Below are positions 37,593-47,949 of a DNA stretch of 64,000 nt, piece after piece (within the stretch, counting starts at the first letter, position 1; each line of letters opens with the position of its first letter). The position numbers were made by a program, and so were the translations under genes. This DNA comes from Thiomicrospira sp. WB1 (lineage in GTDB: Bacteria; Pseudomonadota; Gammaproteobacteria; Thiomicrospirales; Thiomicrospiraceae). The stretch is taken from the NCBI RefSeq assembly GCF_001507535.1, contig NZ_LQBN01000002.1:496001-560000 (forward strand). Reading direction: 5' to 3'. The notes beneath the pieces were generated by a model that saw only the letters and a program-made list of their open reading frames with translations, made no database searches and had not been told where the DNA came from.

Positions 37593-37847
37593 TCACTCGT
37601 CGTCGGATGCACCTTGTTCATAGGCTTTTGGTTCGCGCGACGGCACAATGGTCGAAATGGCATGTTTGTAAACCATTTGCGTCACATTGCTGCGCAGCAG
37701 GACCACAAACTGATCAAAGGAGTCGACGCGCCCCTGAAGCTTGACGCCATTGACCAGGTAGATCGCAATATTAATGCGTTCTTTGCGTAGCGCGTTCAAA
37801 TATGGGTCCTGAATGGGCAAAGCTTTGGCTGGCTTTTTATTATCCAT
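37593..37847 (-). CDS. hfq: RNA chaperone Hfq
   Basis: 84 residues. Sm1 motif ([20 protein letters not shown] region, with [20 protein letters not shown]) and Sm2 motif ([14 protein letters not shown]) are intact, and the C-terminal tail is short and acidic, unlike the long tail of E. coli. Hfq pairs small RNAs with mRNAs. A promoter candidate lies 136 bases upstream, in the 210-base gap after miaA. Confidence 0.98.
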   Translation of the reverse strand: MDNKKPAKALPIQDPYLNALRKERINIAIYLVNGVKLQGRVDSFDQFVVLLRSNVTQMVYKHAISTIVPSREPKAYEQGASDDE

Positions 37848-37982
37848 GTTACTTTCCTGTTCGTTTATTTTTTATATGGCATCCGTTACTCACGATCCAG
37901 GCCCGCTGAATCACAAGCCTGGCACTGAGGTTTATCACCGACATGGCCTTAGCATCCATCCCGGCAACGAATGATGAATGAA

Positions 37983-38009
37983 ATCATACCACAGTCACTT
38001 TGCAGTCAA
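37983..38009 (-). promoter_or_regulatory. Candidate sigma-70 promoter of hfq
   Basis: On the minus strand TTGACT (38009-38004) and TATGAT (37988-37983) are spaced by 15 bases, slightly short, in the miaA-hfq gap. It would give hfq a leader of about 130 bases. Confidence 0.55.
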
Positions 38010-38057
38010 AAAGAAAGTATCCGCCTGACAATGCGTTCATGACTTTGCGCCTGCTTT

Positions 38058-39041
38058 TTAAGCGTCACATCGCTGCTCAAGGTGCGCCAGCGTCTGCGCC
38101 ACCTGCTCGCTCAACGACTGTTCGAATGGGTCAAGCGTCAGCAGATCGGATTCTTTTCGCAACCAGGTTAACTGGCGCTTGGCCAGTTGCCGTGTGGCGG
38201 TTTTGGCTTTGGCGACAAACGTCTCGTAATCGATCTCGCCCTGCCAGTATGCCCAGGCCTGGCGATACCCGACGCTGCGGATTGCGGGCAGGTCGGCATG
38301 CAACCCGGGTTGGGCAAATAAATGCTCAGTCTCTTTCACAAACCCGGCTTCCAGCATCTGGTCAAAGCGCTGCTCGATCACCTGATGCAATCGCTTGCGA
38401 TCCGACGGGATCAGCCCCACTTTGACCAACTTCCAGGCATCGCACGCCTGGTTGCGTGCGTTTTGCTGATGCACACTCAAGGGGGTGCCGGTTAATTCAT
38501 ACACCTCCAACGCACGAATCAAGCGCTGCGCATCGTTGACATGAATGCGTGCGGCCGCGGCCGGATCCACCACCATCAAGCGGGCATGTTGACCCTGAGG
38601 GTCTTTTTGCCAGGCCTGATGGAGCGAACGGCGCAACGACGGATCGGCCTCAGGCAAATCCGCCAGACCATTTTGCAACGCATGGAAATACATCATCGTG
38701 CCCCCCACCAGCACGGGCAGCCGGCCGTTTGCCCAAATATGCGCGATCGACTGGGAGGCATCTTCCAGAAACTCGGAAACGGAATATGACTGGGTGGGGG
38801 GCAGAATATCCACCAGATGATGCGCTACCTGCGTGCGTTCCTGCTCAGACGGTTTGGCGGTGCCAATGTCCATGCCCTCATAAATCAGCGCCGAATCCAC
38901 ACTGATCAACTCGACCGGAAGTTCCTCGGCCAGCGCCATGGAAAGCGCACTCTTACCGGAAGCTGTCGGCCCCATCAACGCGAGTACACAGCGTTGTTCA
39001 ATCAGCGAGGTCAGCCAGTCGGGGTGTCTGAAATCACGCAC
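38058..39041 (-). CDS. miaA: tRNA dimethylallyltransferase
   Basis: A 327-residue enzyme adding dimethylallyl to A37 of tRNAs reading UNN codons. The P-loop GPTASGKSALSMAL, the catalytic Asp region (ELISVDSALIYEGMDIGTAKP, quoted as VDSALIYEGMDIGTAKP), and YRQAWAYWQG identify it. Start is a GTG one base after the mutL stop, with the purine-rich end of mutL as ribosome site. It carries CCAGGCCTGG at 38253, read as Gln-Ala-Trp. Confidence 0.96.
   Translation of the reverse strand: MRDFRHPDWLTSLIEQRCVLALMGPTASGKSALSMALAEELPVELISVDSALIYEGMDIGTAKPSEQERTQVAHHLVDILPPTQSYSVSEFLEDASQSIAHIWANGRLPVLVGGTMMYFHALQNGLADLPEADPSLRRSLHQAWQKDPQGQHARLMVVDPAAAARIHVNDAQRLIRALEVYELTGTPLSVHQQNARNQACDAWKLVKVGLIPSDRKRLHQVIEQRFDQMLEAGFVKETEHLFAQPGLHADLPAIRSVGYRQAWAYWQGEIDYETFVAKAKTATRQLAKRQLTWLRKESDLLTLDPFEQSLSEQVAQTLAHLEQRCDA
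38253..38262. repeat. Core palindrome CCAGGCCTGG
   Basis: The central ten bases of the iterated palindrome in miaA, encoding part of Arg-Gln-Ala-Trp. A second partial copy (CAGGCCTGGC on the minus strand) lies near 38610 in the same gene, also Gln-Ala-Trp. Confidence 0.7.
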
Positions 39042-39042
39042 G

Positions 39043-40950
39043 CTACTGCCCCCTCATGAACAGCCGATCCAGCTCATCCATGTTCAGCTGCACCCAAGTG
39101 GGGCGCCCATGGTTGCATTGGGCCGAGCGCTCGGTTCGTTCCATGTCACGCAGCAAGGCGTTCATCTCCTCCAACGTCAACTGGCGATTGGCTCGAACCG
39201 AGCCATGACAGGCCATGGTACTCAGCAGTCGATCAATCAGGGTCTCCGACAAATCCGTGTGACCCTGTTGCGCCAATTCCCCCAGCATGTCCACAAACAG
39301 GCTGGCCACATCGGTTTTGGCCAGCAAACTGGGTACTTCTGTCAACTTGATCTGCTCCGGCCCGAACACTTCGGCCCGAAACCCTAAGCGCTCAAACTCC
39401 GAATTAAAATTTTCCCACACGCGCAGGTCAGAGGCTTCCAGTCGCACCACCACCGGTACCAGCAACGGTTGCGTCACCAAGCGGGCCTGAGCCCACTGCT
39501 GCTTCAAACGCTCATACACAATGCGCTCATGCGCGGCATGCATGTCGACCAGCACCAGCCCCTGCTCATTTTCAGACAACACAAACACCCCATGAATCTG
39601 TGCTTTGGCATACCCCAGGTAATTCTGCGACACATCGCTTGGCGCGGCGAAAGCTGACGGCGCATTTTGAGCGGGCAACACATCCGCCCCCGGTGCCACC
39701 TGATAATAGGCCAGGGATTCTTTGACACCTGATGAGGAACTGCCGGAAAATGGCGCAGGCTGTTGAAACGCCATGGAGGCCTGATGCCCTTGTTCGGACC
39801 AGGCTTCGGATGACACGCCCGCCTGAGATCGCGGATCGGGCATCGCCTGTGACGTCGAACGGTTGGACTCCCCGGACAAGTCACGCCCCACCAGCGGTTT
39901 GGACACGGCGTCCCGCACCGTCCGGCGCAAAAAATCATAGACACGACGCCCTTCAGCAAAGCGCACCTCATACTTAGCCGGATGCACGTTCACATCAACG
40001 CTGTCGGCGGGAATCTGCAAAAACAGGACATAAGCAGGATGACGGCCGTGATACATCACGTCGGCATAAGCCTGCTTGACCGCATAGGACAGCAGTCGGT
40101 CACGCACAATGCGCCCATTGACAAACAGGTACTGCATGTCAGCCTGAGCCCGGTTAAAGCTGGGCTGCGCGACCCAGCCCGACAGTTGCATGGACTGGGC
40201 ATCAAACGCCAGCTTGAGCGCATTATCCACAAACGGGGCGCCCATTAGATGACTCAGTCGCTGGCGCTCACTCACCTCATCGGTCACTGGTGCCACCTGA
40301 CGCACGGTTTTTTGATTGTGGACCAACTTAATCGCCACATCCGGGCGCGATAACATCACTCGTCGCACCAGTTGTTCGATGTGACTGAATTCGGTGCGTT
40401 CCTGACGCAGGAATTTTTTGCGGGCAGGCGTGTTATAAAACAGATCACGCACCTCAACCCGCGTTCCCTGCGGATGCGCCACGGGCTCCGGTTCGCCCCA
40501 TTGACCATTGCCATCCACCTGTATTTTCCAGGCAGCACTTTGGTTCGCGGTACGGCTGGTCAAGGCACAACGTGAAACCGAACTGATACTGGCCAGTGCC
40601 TCCCCTCGAAACCCGAGCGTGCGCACCCCGACCAAATCTTCCGGTGTGTGAATTTTACTGGTGGCGTGGCGACTGACGGCGAGTTGCAGCTGGGCTTTGG
40701 GAATTCCCGCCCCGTCATCGGTGACTTGAATGGCTTTGTGCCCGCCTGCTTCGATGGCCACACTGATGGATGAGGCCCCGGCGTCGAGCGCATTTTCAAG
40801 CAACTCTTTCACAACGGACGCGGGCCGTTCAACCACTTCCCCCGCCGCGATCTGATCGGCCAGGTGCGAGGGCAGAACCGCAATCTCGGAACCGGGTGTC
40901 GGGCTGTTCAGCTCAGCGTCGTTCAAGGGGCATCTGTGAAAGGTTGGCAA
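39043..40950 (-). CDS. mutL: DNA mismatch repair protein MutL
   Basis: A 635-residue GHKL ATPase linking MutS to downstream strand removal. N-terminal ATP-site motifs IAAGEVVERPASVVKELLENALDAGA (in part: AAGEVVERPAS, ELLENALDAGA), DDGAGI and LGFRGEALASI are complete; the C-terminal dimerisation domain starts near residue 450 after a Ser/Gln-rich linker. The C-terminal region lacks an evident endonuclease DQHAAxE motif (it has DMHAAHERI), as in GATC-directed systems. The start is uncertain: I give a TTG at 40950, with a second TTG at 40926. Confidence 0.94.
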   Translation of the reverse strand: MPTFHRCPLNDAELNSPTPGSEIAVLPSHLADQIAAGEVVERPASVVKELLENALDAGASSISVAIEAGGHKAIQVTDDGAGIPKAQLQLAVSRHATSKIHTPEDLVGVRTLGFRGEALASISSVSRCALTSRTANQSAAWKIQVDGNGQWGEPEPVAHPQGTRVEVRDLFYNTPARKKFLRQERTEFSHIEQLVRRVMLSRPDVAIKLVHNQKTVRQVAPVTDEVSERQRLSHLMGAPFVDNALKLAFDAQSMQLSGWVAQPSFNRAQADMQYLFVNGRIVRDRLLSYAVKQAYADVMYHGRHPAYVLFLQIPADSVDVNVHPAKYEVRFAEGRRVYDFLRRTVRDAVSKPLVGRDLSGESNRSTSQAMPDPRSQAGVSSEAWSEQGHQASMAFQQPAPFSGSSSSGVKESLAYYQVAPGADVLPAQNAPSAFAAPSDVSQNYLGYAKAQIHGVFVLSENEQGLVLVDMHAAHERIVYERLKQQWAQARLVTQPLLVPVVVRLEASDLRVWENFNSEFERLGFRAEVFGPEQIKLTEVPSLLAKTDVASLFVDMLGELAQQGHTDLSETLIDRLLSTMACHGSVRANRQLTLEEMNALLRDMERTERSAQCNHGRPTWVQLNMDELDRLFMRGQ

Positions 40951-40996
40951 ATCATAGCGGGATTATACGATGCCCCCGGCAAGGTTTCAAAGTCAA

Positions 40997-42508
40997 CTAC
41001 AGCGATGCCAGAATCGTGTCCGATACCGGAATCTTCAAGCGCTTGCCGACAAACAACCGGTCTGCTTTTTTGATGTGGTTGATTTTTTTAAGCTGGCGCG
41101 TGCTCAACTGGTAGTTGGCCGCGATTTCGGACAAGGTATCCCCTGGACGCACTCGATACTGGACATAAAGCTGTTCGCCCCAGCGCGGCTGGTGTCCATG
41201 CTGCGACACAAAACGGGTCAAGCCTTTGACCAAGGCCTCTCCCACCTGATTATGAAACCAGGGGGATTGCAGATTTTTCAAGTCGTTGGCGTTGGAAATG
41301 AAAGCGGTTTCAAGAAGAACCGATGGCATGTCAATCGATTTCAGCACCGCAAAATCGGCGGTTTGAACCCGTCGTTTGTGCATGTGCACCTTAGCGCCCA
41401 ACTGGCTGAGCAGCGCATTGGCCAGTTTTCGACTGGCTCGAATGTTCGCAGCCCGACTCAGACCGGTCATGACATAGGCTCGATCCGCCCGGGTTTTCAG
41501 ACGCACATCCTGCAACGTATCACCACCGCTGCGCTTGAGCAGCGATGAAACGCGGGCACTGGCCCCCCGTGAGGCCAGAATATAGGCCGAACCGCCTCGA
41601 ACACGCTCATCCCCAAATGCATCGGCGTGCAATGAAATAAAAATGTCCGCGTCCTGCTTTTGTGCCAGTCGCACCCGTTCTTTCAACGGCAAAAAACGGT
41701 CATCCGTTCGTGTCAGGACCGCACGCATGCCGGGGGCCGCATCGATGTGTTTTTTAATGCGCTTGGCCATGGACAGAATCACGTGTTTCTCATAAACGCC
41801 ATTTTGAGCAATGGCACCGGTATCAAACCCACCATGCCCCGGATCAAGCGCCACCACCAGCTCATGCGAGCTGGGAGCTTGGTCTAACAGTGTGCGAGTG
41901 GCTTGATGTCGCGGCGCAGGCTGCTTGGACACCGCTTGAGCTAATTTGGAAGCAGAGTGCTCAGCCGCTTTGGCATTTGACTGGGCGTGATCTGATTTCT
42001 TACGCTCAGCTGCAGCCAATTGTTTGGGCGCATCCTGACGATTCATGGCAAGAACCGGGTATTTCAAATCCACCACCACTCGTTCGTCCATGCCTTTTCG
42101 AGCCGCCAGCGTAAAATATTTATAAAACAGGGCTTCCTTCAAGTCCAGGACCACCCGTGTGCGGTTAGTCTGATGTTTGACCCGAATGCGTTTGAGCCGT
42201 TTGTCTTCATAAGCCTGTCGCTGAAAGCCCAAGTGACTGTCGGCCCCATAAAAATCCAGCACGATCCGCGCCGGATTATCCAGTGTCCAGACCTTAAAAC
42301 GCTGATTCTGTTTGATTTCAAACACCACCCGCGTATGCGACTCGCCCTGTCCGATGCGCACTTTGGTCAAGGTCGTGTCTGCCATCACCTGAGAGGACAA
42401 CGACAAAAGCCCTAGCAAAGCCATCACCATCACCAACCATCGCTTAAAACGACCGTTTGACTTGTGGGGACGCGCTGACCCGGCATGTAAAAACAGATTA
42501 TTTTGCAT
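40997..42508 (-). CDS. N-acetylmuramoyl-L-alanine amidase (AMIN, Amidase_3, LysM)
   Basis: A 503-residue periplasmic enzyme that cuts the stem peptide from MurNAc during cell separation. A long-leader signal region (WLVMVMALLGLLSLSSQVMA) is followed by an AMIN domain (TKVRIGQGESHTRVVFEI), a Pro/Ala linker, the zinc catalytic domain (VVALDPGHGGFDTGA ... SLHADAF ... LLETAFISN) and a C-terminal LysM (YRVRPGDTLSEIAANYQLS). The ATG at 42508 has GGTGAGG just before it. This is the AmiB position between tsaE and mutL. Confidence 0.93.
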   Translation of the reverse strand: MQNNLFLHAGSARPHKSNGRFKRWLVMVMALLGLLSLSSQVMADTTLTKVRIGQGESHTRVVFEIKQNQRFKVWTLDNPARIVLDFYGADSHLGFQRQAYEDKRLKRIRVKHQTNRTRVVLDLKEALFYKYFTLAARKGMDERVVVDLKYPVLAMNRQDAPKQLAAAERKKSDHAQSNAKAAEHSASKLAQAVSKQPAPRHQATRTLLDQAPSSHELVVALDPGHGGFDTGAIAQNGVYEKHVILSMAKRIKKHIDAAPGMRAVLTRTDDRFLPLKERVRLAQKQDADIFISLHADAFGDERVRGGSAYILASRGASARVSSLLKRSGGDTLQDVRLKTRADRAYVMTGLSRAANIRASRKLANALLSQLGAKVHMHKRRVQTADFAVLKSIDMPSVLLETAFISNANDLKNLQSPWFHNQVGEALVKGLTRFVSQHGHQPRWGEQLYVQYRVRPGDTLSEIAANYQLSTRQLKKINHIKKADRLFVGKRLKIPVSDTILASL

Positions 42509-42612
42509 AACCTCACCTGACTGGTTTGTAACGGAGAAAGTAAAACCATTTCCCCTAAAACAAACTTCGTGCCAGAAAGTGTCAAAAAATCGGTTTTCCA
42601 TGCCCGACCTCT

Positions 42613-43164
42613 TCAATTCACCGTTGCCGTAGTGGGCATACACGCCAGCCACTGCTTGCCTGATTCGGTATGGGCTTGCAATGAAAGGACACGTCCTTTT
42701 TCCGGATTTTCGACCTCTGCCAGAGCCAATTCACAGACCAGGTCCGGCTGGGGCAGAACCCCTTCGCCTTTGTCCGGCCACTCCACCAGCGCCAACGACG
42801 GCGGCTTCAACAGATCACGAATGCCCAGAAACTCGAGTTCTTCCGGGTCGGCGAGCCGATAACAATCAAAGTGCACAAACGTCACCGCCGTGGCCTCGGC
42901 ATGCGGTTGCTCAATGCGAACCGGGTAGGTTTCGACCAACGTAAACGTCGGGCTTTTGACTTTTTGCCCGGGTAAAAACCATTGCACAAACGCCCGCACA
43001 AACGTGGATTTCCCCGCCCCCAAATCGCCCTGAAAGGACACGCTGAGTGCCTGCTGCGTCGCATCCGGCGACGACTGACACCACCGCTGATACGCCTGTG
43101 CCAGTTGTTGGGCAAAATCATGGGTCTGGGAGGCATCTTTTAACCAGGCCTGGTCAATTTTCAT
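42613..43164 (-). CDS. tsaE: tRNA threonylcarbamoyladenosine ATPase TsaE
   Basis: A 183-residue P-loop ATPase working with TsaB and TsaD in t6A37 synthesis. The Walker A is GDLGAGKSTFVRAF, then SPTFTLVETYP and HFDCYRLADPEELEFLGI, all family hallmarks. Codons 4-8 contain an exact ACCAGGCCTGGT palindrome (Asp-Gln-Ala-Trp-Leu). It is divergent from queG. Confidence 0.95.
   Translation of the reverse strand: MKIDQAWLKDASQTHDFAQQLAQAYQRWCQSSPDATQQALSVSFQGDLGAGKSTFVRAFVQWFLPGQKVKSPTFTLVETYPVRIEQPHAEATAVTFVHFDCYRLADPEELEFLGIRDLLKPPSLALVEWPDKGEGVLPQPDLVCELALAEVENPEKGRVLSLQAHTESGKQWLACMPTTATVN
43143..43154. repeat. Iterated palindrome ACCAGGCCTGGT, copy 8 (in tsaE)
   Basis: Exact copy at the very start of tsaE, codons 4-8, read as Gln-Ala-Trp. 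Flanked by TTTTA and CAATTTT. Confidence 0.9.
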
Positions 43165-43417
43165 GTTCGAACACTCTTAAAACTTGCGTGAAATGGATTG
43201 CATCTCGGCGCGCGATGAAAAAACAACTAAAAATGGCTCAATACCGCATAACTGCGTTGAAACATTTGGCCTGGGCTTGCCCGGCCTGCCTGTTTCGCCT
43301 AATCAGCGAATTTTTTCTCATTGTCATCTCATCCCTGACTCCAACCAGGGACTCTGTTAGAATTTTGCGTGATCCCTTCACCAATGTCCAATCGCCTATT
43401 TCATATACGACTCATTT

Positions 43418-44653
43418 ATGACGCCAACCGCCCCTGACATCGATTACTCGGCGCTTAGCCGACAAATCAAAGCCGCAGCGCACAAGCTGGGCTTTGCAGA
43501 TCTGGGCATCACCACGCCCGATCTTTCGCAATGGGAGCCTTTTTTCGAGGCTTGGTTGGCAAACAACTATCACGGCAAGATGGCGTATATGGCACGCCAT
43601 GGCCACAAACGCACGCGGCCTGCGGAACTGGTGCCAGGCACGGTGCGCATTATCAGCGTCCGCCTGAACTACTTTGACCGGGACGCGGCCCACCCGGTCC
43701 GGATACTGCAGGCCCCCGAACGCGGCTATGTTTCGCGCTATGCACTCAGCCGCGATTACCACAAACTGATGCGCAAGCGCCTGAAACAACTGGCCAGTGA
43801 GATTGAAACCCTGATTGAGCAGACTGGGTTGGCCCAGTCATTTCCTGACCCACACTGGCGCCCTTTCTGTGATTCCGCGCCAGTGCTGGAGCGCCCCCTG
43901 GCTCAAAAAGCCGGTCTGGGCTTTACCGGTAAAAACAGCTTGCTGATTCACCCCCGCGCCGGTTCCTGGTTTTTTCTGGGTGAATTATTCACCAACCTGC
44001 CTTTGCCGATCGACGCCCCCGTGACCAAACAAGGCTGCGGTCCCTGCCAGGCCTGTCTTCAGGAATGCCCAACCGGGGCCATCGTGGACAATGCCGTGGT
44101 CGATGCGCGACGCTGCATTTCCTACCTCACCATCGAATACGACGGCGTGATTCCGGAACCGTTGCGCAGCCAGATGGGCAACCGGATCTACGGGTGCGAC
44201 GACTGCCAGTTGGTCTGCCCCTGGAACCGCTTCACCGTGGCGAGTGAAGAACCTGATTTTGCGCCGCGCGCGCCCATGGACAATGCGCAACTGCTTGATC
44301 TATGGCAGTGGACGCCCGGTGACTTTTACCGTTTCTTTGAAGGCTCCGCCATTCGACGCATCGGGTTTGAACAATGGCAACGCAACCTGTGTGTCGCACT
44401 GGGCAATGCATTGGAAAACAAGACACTTTCCAAAGCGATTTTAAACGCCTTGGACGCCACATCCCCCGTGTCCGAACTGCTGGCGCCACACCTGAAGTGG
44501 GCGCTGCAGCGTCACCGGGCAATTGTGGACGGCACCCTTTGCCCCACCCCCTATTTTCGGCGTCCCGGCCACCCCAATCAGGTCCGGCAATATGTGCTAC
44601 CCCCACGCATTCCGGTTCGCGCCGCTCAAAGGCGATCGAAAATCGACCCCTGA
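43418..44653 (+). CDS. queG: Epoxyqueuosine reductase QueG
   Basis: A 411-residue cobalamin-dependent enzyme for the last step of queuosine synthesis. The catalytic Asp is D152 in CDSAPVLERPLA; GFTGKNSLLIHPRAGSWFFLGEL lines the cofactor site (in part GFTGKNSLLIHPRAGSW); two [4Fe-4S] motifs follow (C207-C210-C213-C217 and C233/C260-C263-C267). queA and tgt occur at 17 kb, so three steps of the pathway are in the window. Its end overlaps dgt by 28 bases, tail to tail. Confidence 0.96.
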   Translation: MTPTAPDIDYSALSRQIKAAAHKLGFADLGITTPDLSQWEPFFEAWLANNYHGKMAYMARHGHKRTRPAELVPGTVRIISVRLNYFDRDAAHPVRILQAPERGYVSRYALSRDYHKLMRKRLKQLASEIETLIEQTGLAQSFPDPHWRPFCDSAPVLERPLAQKAGLGFTGKNSLLIHPRAGSWFFLGELFTNLPLPIDAPVTKQGCGPCQACLQECPTGAIVDNAVVDARRCISYLTIEYDGVIPEPLRSQMGNRIYGCDDCQLVCPWNRFTVASEEPDFAPRAPMDNAQLLDLWQWTPGDFYRFFEGSAIRRIGFEQWQRNLCVALGNALENKTLSKAILNALDATSPVSELLAPHLKWALQRHRAIVDGTLCPTPYFRRPGHPNQVRQYVLPPRIPVRAAQRRSKIDP

Positions 44654-46011
44654 GTGGCGCTGAAAAACTTATTGTACAAACGCGAGGCGTAGGTGTTGGT
44701 CATCCCCGCGATGTAATCACAAATCACCCGTTGTTTGGCACGGACGGTGTCAGCGCGCTCGTATTTGGCGAAGGTGTTGCGTGGCAGAAGTGCCTGGGGG
44801 TTGGCTCTCAGCGACTTGAACAACTCCAGCACAATCAACTGCCCTTTGTATTCCATGCCTTTGACCTCGGGCAGGGTAATCACATGGGTGTAAACAAACC
44901 GCTTTAGCAGCTCCAGGACCGCCATTTCACCCTCGCCCAAATGTGCCTGGTAACGCAACAGAGGGTGTTCGAAATCCGGATGCTCGTCAATGCGGATGCT
45001 CTCGATCATAATCCCGACCATCTGACTGATGGCGTGTTTTCGATCTTTGGAGCGCGGGCTGAACAAGCGCTCGGTCATGGTCTCATCCCATAATCGATGC
45101 TGCTGAAACACCTCACTGTGAACCACCTCGTCACACCACAGGTCTTTGGGCACCATCCCCATGGCCACCGCATCTTCCAAGTCGTGAATGCCATAGGCAA
45201 TGTCATCGGCCAATTCCATGATGGTGGTGTCCAGTGCTTTGTGCCCGGTTCGGTCAAACCCGTCCGACACCTTTGTCAGTCGGGTAAAGGCCTCGCGGTC
45301 GGATTCACTGAAAGGCGCCAACACCCATTCGAACACTTCCGCCTCCTCTCGATACAGACTTTTAGGCGGATGCCATTCGCGCATGCTCAAGGTGCGAAAA
45401 TCACTCACTTCCGGTTCGGCACAGCGGGTCATGTAGCCCGGCCAGGTCTGAATGACCGAATCATAAAGCGCCGGGTATTTCAGAACCCCCAGCGTGGCGC
45501 GCCGCGACAGGTCAATGCCGTTTTTCGGTGTGTATTCACCCAGTTTTGCAAGAATACGCAGGGTCTGGGCATTGCCTTCAAACCCTCCGTGCTCTCGCAT
45601 CATATAGTTCAACGCGGTCTCCCCGCCGTGGCCGTAGGGCGGATGCCCCAGGTCATGCGCCAGGCAAACCGCTTCAATCAGGTAAAACGACGGCAACCAG
45701 TCCAGCCAGTCAGGCGTCTGGCCCTGTTGCTCGGATTCCAGTGCCACCGTCACCAGTTGCTCGACCAATCCCGAGCCGATTTGCGCCACTTCCATGGAGT
45801 GAGTCAAGCGAGTACGGTAGAAATCCGACTCGTTCAACCCGAATATCTGGGTTTTGGCCTGCAATCGTCGAAACGAGGCGGAGTGAATCACCCGAGCACG
45901 GTCACGCTGATACACAATTCGAGGCGAACGCGCTTCTTTGTCTTCCAGCCAGTCGGTGTAACGCTGGGTCCAGGCACGCATTTCCTGTTCAACCTGTGAT
46001 GAATCGGTCAT
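44626..46011 (-). CDS. dgt: Deoxyguanosinetriphosphate triphosphohydrolase-like protein
   Basis: A 461-residue HD-domain enzyme hydrolysing dNTPs to nucleoside and triphosphate. The HD motif is in AHDLGHPPYGHGGE, with the first His in RTRLTHSMEVAQ and the last Asp in MELADDIAYGIHD. FRRLQAKTQIF is the dNTP-binding segment. AAAGGA precedes the ATG. It is divergent from proS and overlaps queG at the 3' end. Confidence 0.92.
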   Translation of the reverse strand: MTDSSQVEQEMRAWTQRYTDWLEDKEARSPRIVYQRDRARVIHSASFRRLQAKTQIFGLNESDFYRTRLTHSMEVAQIGSGLVEQLVTVALESEQQGQTPDWLDWLPSFYLIEAVCLAHDLGHPPYGHGGETALNYMMREHGGFEGNAQTLRILAKLGEYTPKNGIDLSRRATLGVLKYPALYDSVIQTWPGYMTRCAEPEVSDFRTLSMREWHPPKSLYREEAEVFEWVLAPFSESDREAFTRLTKVSDGFDRTGHKALDTTIMELADDIAYGIHDLEDAVAMGMVPKDLWCDEVVHSEVFQQHRLWDETMTERLFSPRSKDRKHAISQMVGIMIESIRIDEHPDFEHPLLRYQAHLGEGEMAVLELLKRFVYTHVITLPEVKGMEYKGQLIVLELFKSLRANPQALLPRNTFAKYERADTVRAKQRVICDYIAGMTNTYASRLYNKFFSATQGSIFDRL

Positions 46012-46080
46012 CCAAGCATCCTTTGTTAGTTGATTGCACAGAGTTTAACGCGACTCCGATCATAAGTCAGCCGCGAATGG

Positions 46081-46109
46081 CTGATGCCGGCCTCGAGACA
46101 TGATAAAAT
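46081..46109 (+). promoter_or_regulatory. Candidate sigma-70 promoter of proS
   Basis: CTGATG (46081-46086) and TGATAAAAT, an extended -10 with TAAAAT at 46104-46109, are spaced by 17 bases, 65 bases before proS. Confidence 0.5.
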
Positions 46110-46173
46110 TCCTGCATTTGAATCACCGAGCCATTTACGACTCATCAACATCGCCAAAGGAAGACACCGTTCT

Positions 46174-47889
46174 ATGAAAACCTCTGCCCTGTTACTTGCC
46201 ACCACGCGAGAAACCCCGGCTGACGCCGTGGTGATCAGCCACCAGCTTATGCTTCGTGCCGGGTTGGTCCGCCCCCTGGCAGGTGGTCTCTACAACTGGC
46301 TGCCACTGGGTTTAAGAGTGCTGCGCAAGGTTGAGCAGATCATCCGCGAGGAAATGGACCGGGCCAATGCTCAGGAACTGCTGATGCCCGTGGTCCAGCC
46401 GATGGAGCTGTGGGATGAGTCCGGACGCGGCCCCGACTATGGCCCGGAGCTGTTGCGCTTCAAGGATCGCCACCAGCGGGATTTTGTGCTCGGCCCCACG
46501 CACGAAGAAATCATCACCGATCTGGTGCGCAAGGAAATTCGCAGTTACAAACAGCTGCCGGCCAATTTTTATCAGATTCAGACAAAATTCCGCGACGAAA
46601 TCCGCCCGCGTTTCGGGGTGATGCGAGCCCGCGAATTCACCATGAAAGACGCCTACTCGTTTCACATGGACACCGACTGCCTGCAGAAAACCTATGAAGT
46701 CATGTTTGACACCTACAGCCGGATCTTTGCCCGACTGGGGCTGGACTTCAGGGCCGTGCAGGCTGACACCGGTGCCATCGGTGGCGAAGGCTCGCATGAA
46801 TTCCACGTTCTGGCCGACTCAGGTGAAGACGCCATCGCCTTTTCCGATCAGTCAGATTATGCGGCCAACGTGGAACTGGCCGAAGCGGTTGCCCCCAACC
46901 GCGATCGCCCGGCCCCGTCCGTGGATATGGAAAAAATCGCCACACCGGAGCAACGCAGCATTGACGAGGTTTGCGGCTTCATGCAGGTAAAAAAGAAACA
47001 GGTGGCCAAAACACTGGTGGTCGAAGGCGCCAGCGAACAACAGCCATTGGTTGCACTGGTCTTGCGCGGCGATCATGCCCTCAATGAGCTCAAAGCGGAA
47101 AAACACCCGTTGGTCAAAGCGCCGCTGACCTTCGCCGAAGACCAGGCGATTCGTGATGCATTGGGCTGTGCGCCCGGCTCACTGGGGCCGATCAATCTCT
47201 CGATTCCCGTACTGGTGGATCGCAGCGCGGAAAAGATGGCGGATTTTGTCTGCGGAGCCAATGAAGACGGCCATCACTTTAGCGGTGCCAACTGGGAACG
47301 TGATGCTCAATTTGATGAAATCGTGGATTTGCGCAATGTGATCAAAGGCGACCCGAGCCCCGACGGTCAGGGCAAACTGAGCATTGCCCGTGGCATCGAA
47401 GTGGGGCATATCTTCCAACTGGGCAACAAATACTCACAGGCGCTCAACGCCACGGTGCTCAACGAACACTCACGCGCGCAGGTGTTGGAAATGGGCTGTT
47501 ATGGCATCGGCGTCAGCCGGGTGGTCGCCGCTGCGATCGAACAGAACCACGATGACAAGGGCATCATCTGGCCGGAACCCATCGCACCGTTTTCGGTCTG
47601 CATTGTGCCCATGCAGATGCACAAATCCCCCCGCGTGGAAGCCGCCGCCAATGAGTTGTATCAGACCCTGAAAGATCAAGGGGTTGAAGTGCTGTTTGAT
47701 GACCGCAAGGAACGCCCCGGCGTCATGTTCAACGACATGGAACTGATCGGCATTCCTCACCGCATCGTGATTGGGGAGCGCGGTCTGGACAAAGGCATGA
47801 TTGAATACAAGCATCGCCGCGATGACCAGGCGCAGGACATTCCGGCCGACACCTTCATGTCCTTCCTGCTGGCGCAGCTCAACCGCTGA
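46174..47889 (+). CDS. proS: Prolyl-tRNA synthetase
   Basis: 571 residues, matching E. coli length. Class II motifs are visible: motif 2 around [25 protein letters not shown] (in part [20 protein letters not shown]), the [17 protein letters not shown] motif 3, and the C-terminal anticodon domain ([16 protein letters not shown]). The editing insertion between motifs 2 and 3 (residues 230-400) is present. The ATG at 46174 is preferred over one 30 codons upstream because GGAAG lies before it and the start [15 protein letters not shown] fits. Confidence 0.97.
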   Translation: MKTSALLLATTRETPADAVVISHQLMLRAGLVRPLAGGLYNWLPLGLRVLRKVEQIIREEMDRANAQELLMPVVQPMELWDESGRGPDYGPELLRFKDRHQRDFVLGPTHEEIITDLVRKEIRSYKQLPANFYQIQTKFRDEIRPRFGVMRAREFTMKDAYSFHMDTDCLQKTYEVMFDTYSRIFARLGLDFRAVQADTGAIGGEGSHEFHVLADSGEDAIAFSDQSDYAANVELAEAVAPNRDRPAPSVDMEKIATPEQRSIDEVCGFMQVKKKQVAKTLVVEGASEQQPLVALVLRGDHALNELKAEKHPLVKAPLTFAEDQAIRDALGCAPGSLGPINLSIPVLVDRSAEKMADFVCGANEDGHHFSGANWERDAQFDEIVDLRNVIKGDPSPDGQGKLSIARGIEVGHIFQLGNKYSQALNATVLNEHSRAQVLEMGCYGIGVSRVVAAAIEQNHDDKGIIWPEPIAPFSVCIVPMQMHKSPRVEAAANELYQTLKDQGVEVLFDDRKERPGVMFNDMELIGIPHRIVIGERGLDKGMIEYKHRRDDQAQDIPADTFMSFLLAQLNR

Positions 47890-47905
47890 TCCGCTTAGCG
47901 GAATA

Positions 47906-47935
47906 CGGTTTTTTACCAGGCCTGGTAAAAAACCG
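47906..47935. repeat. Extended 30-bp palindrome containing ACCAGGCCTGGT, copy 9
   Basis: The core is at 47915-47926, and perfect symmetry runs through T6/A6 tracts to CGG/CCG. It lies between the convergent stops of proS and the diguanylate cyclase gene, as copy 3 does between slyD and ycgN. Confidence 0.9.
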
Positions 47936-47949
47936 ACCCCTCCAACGCA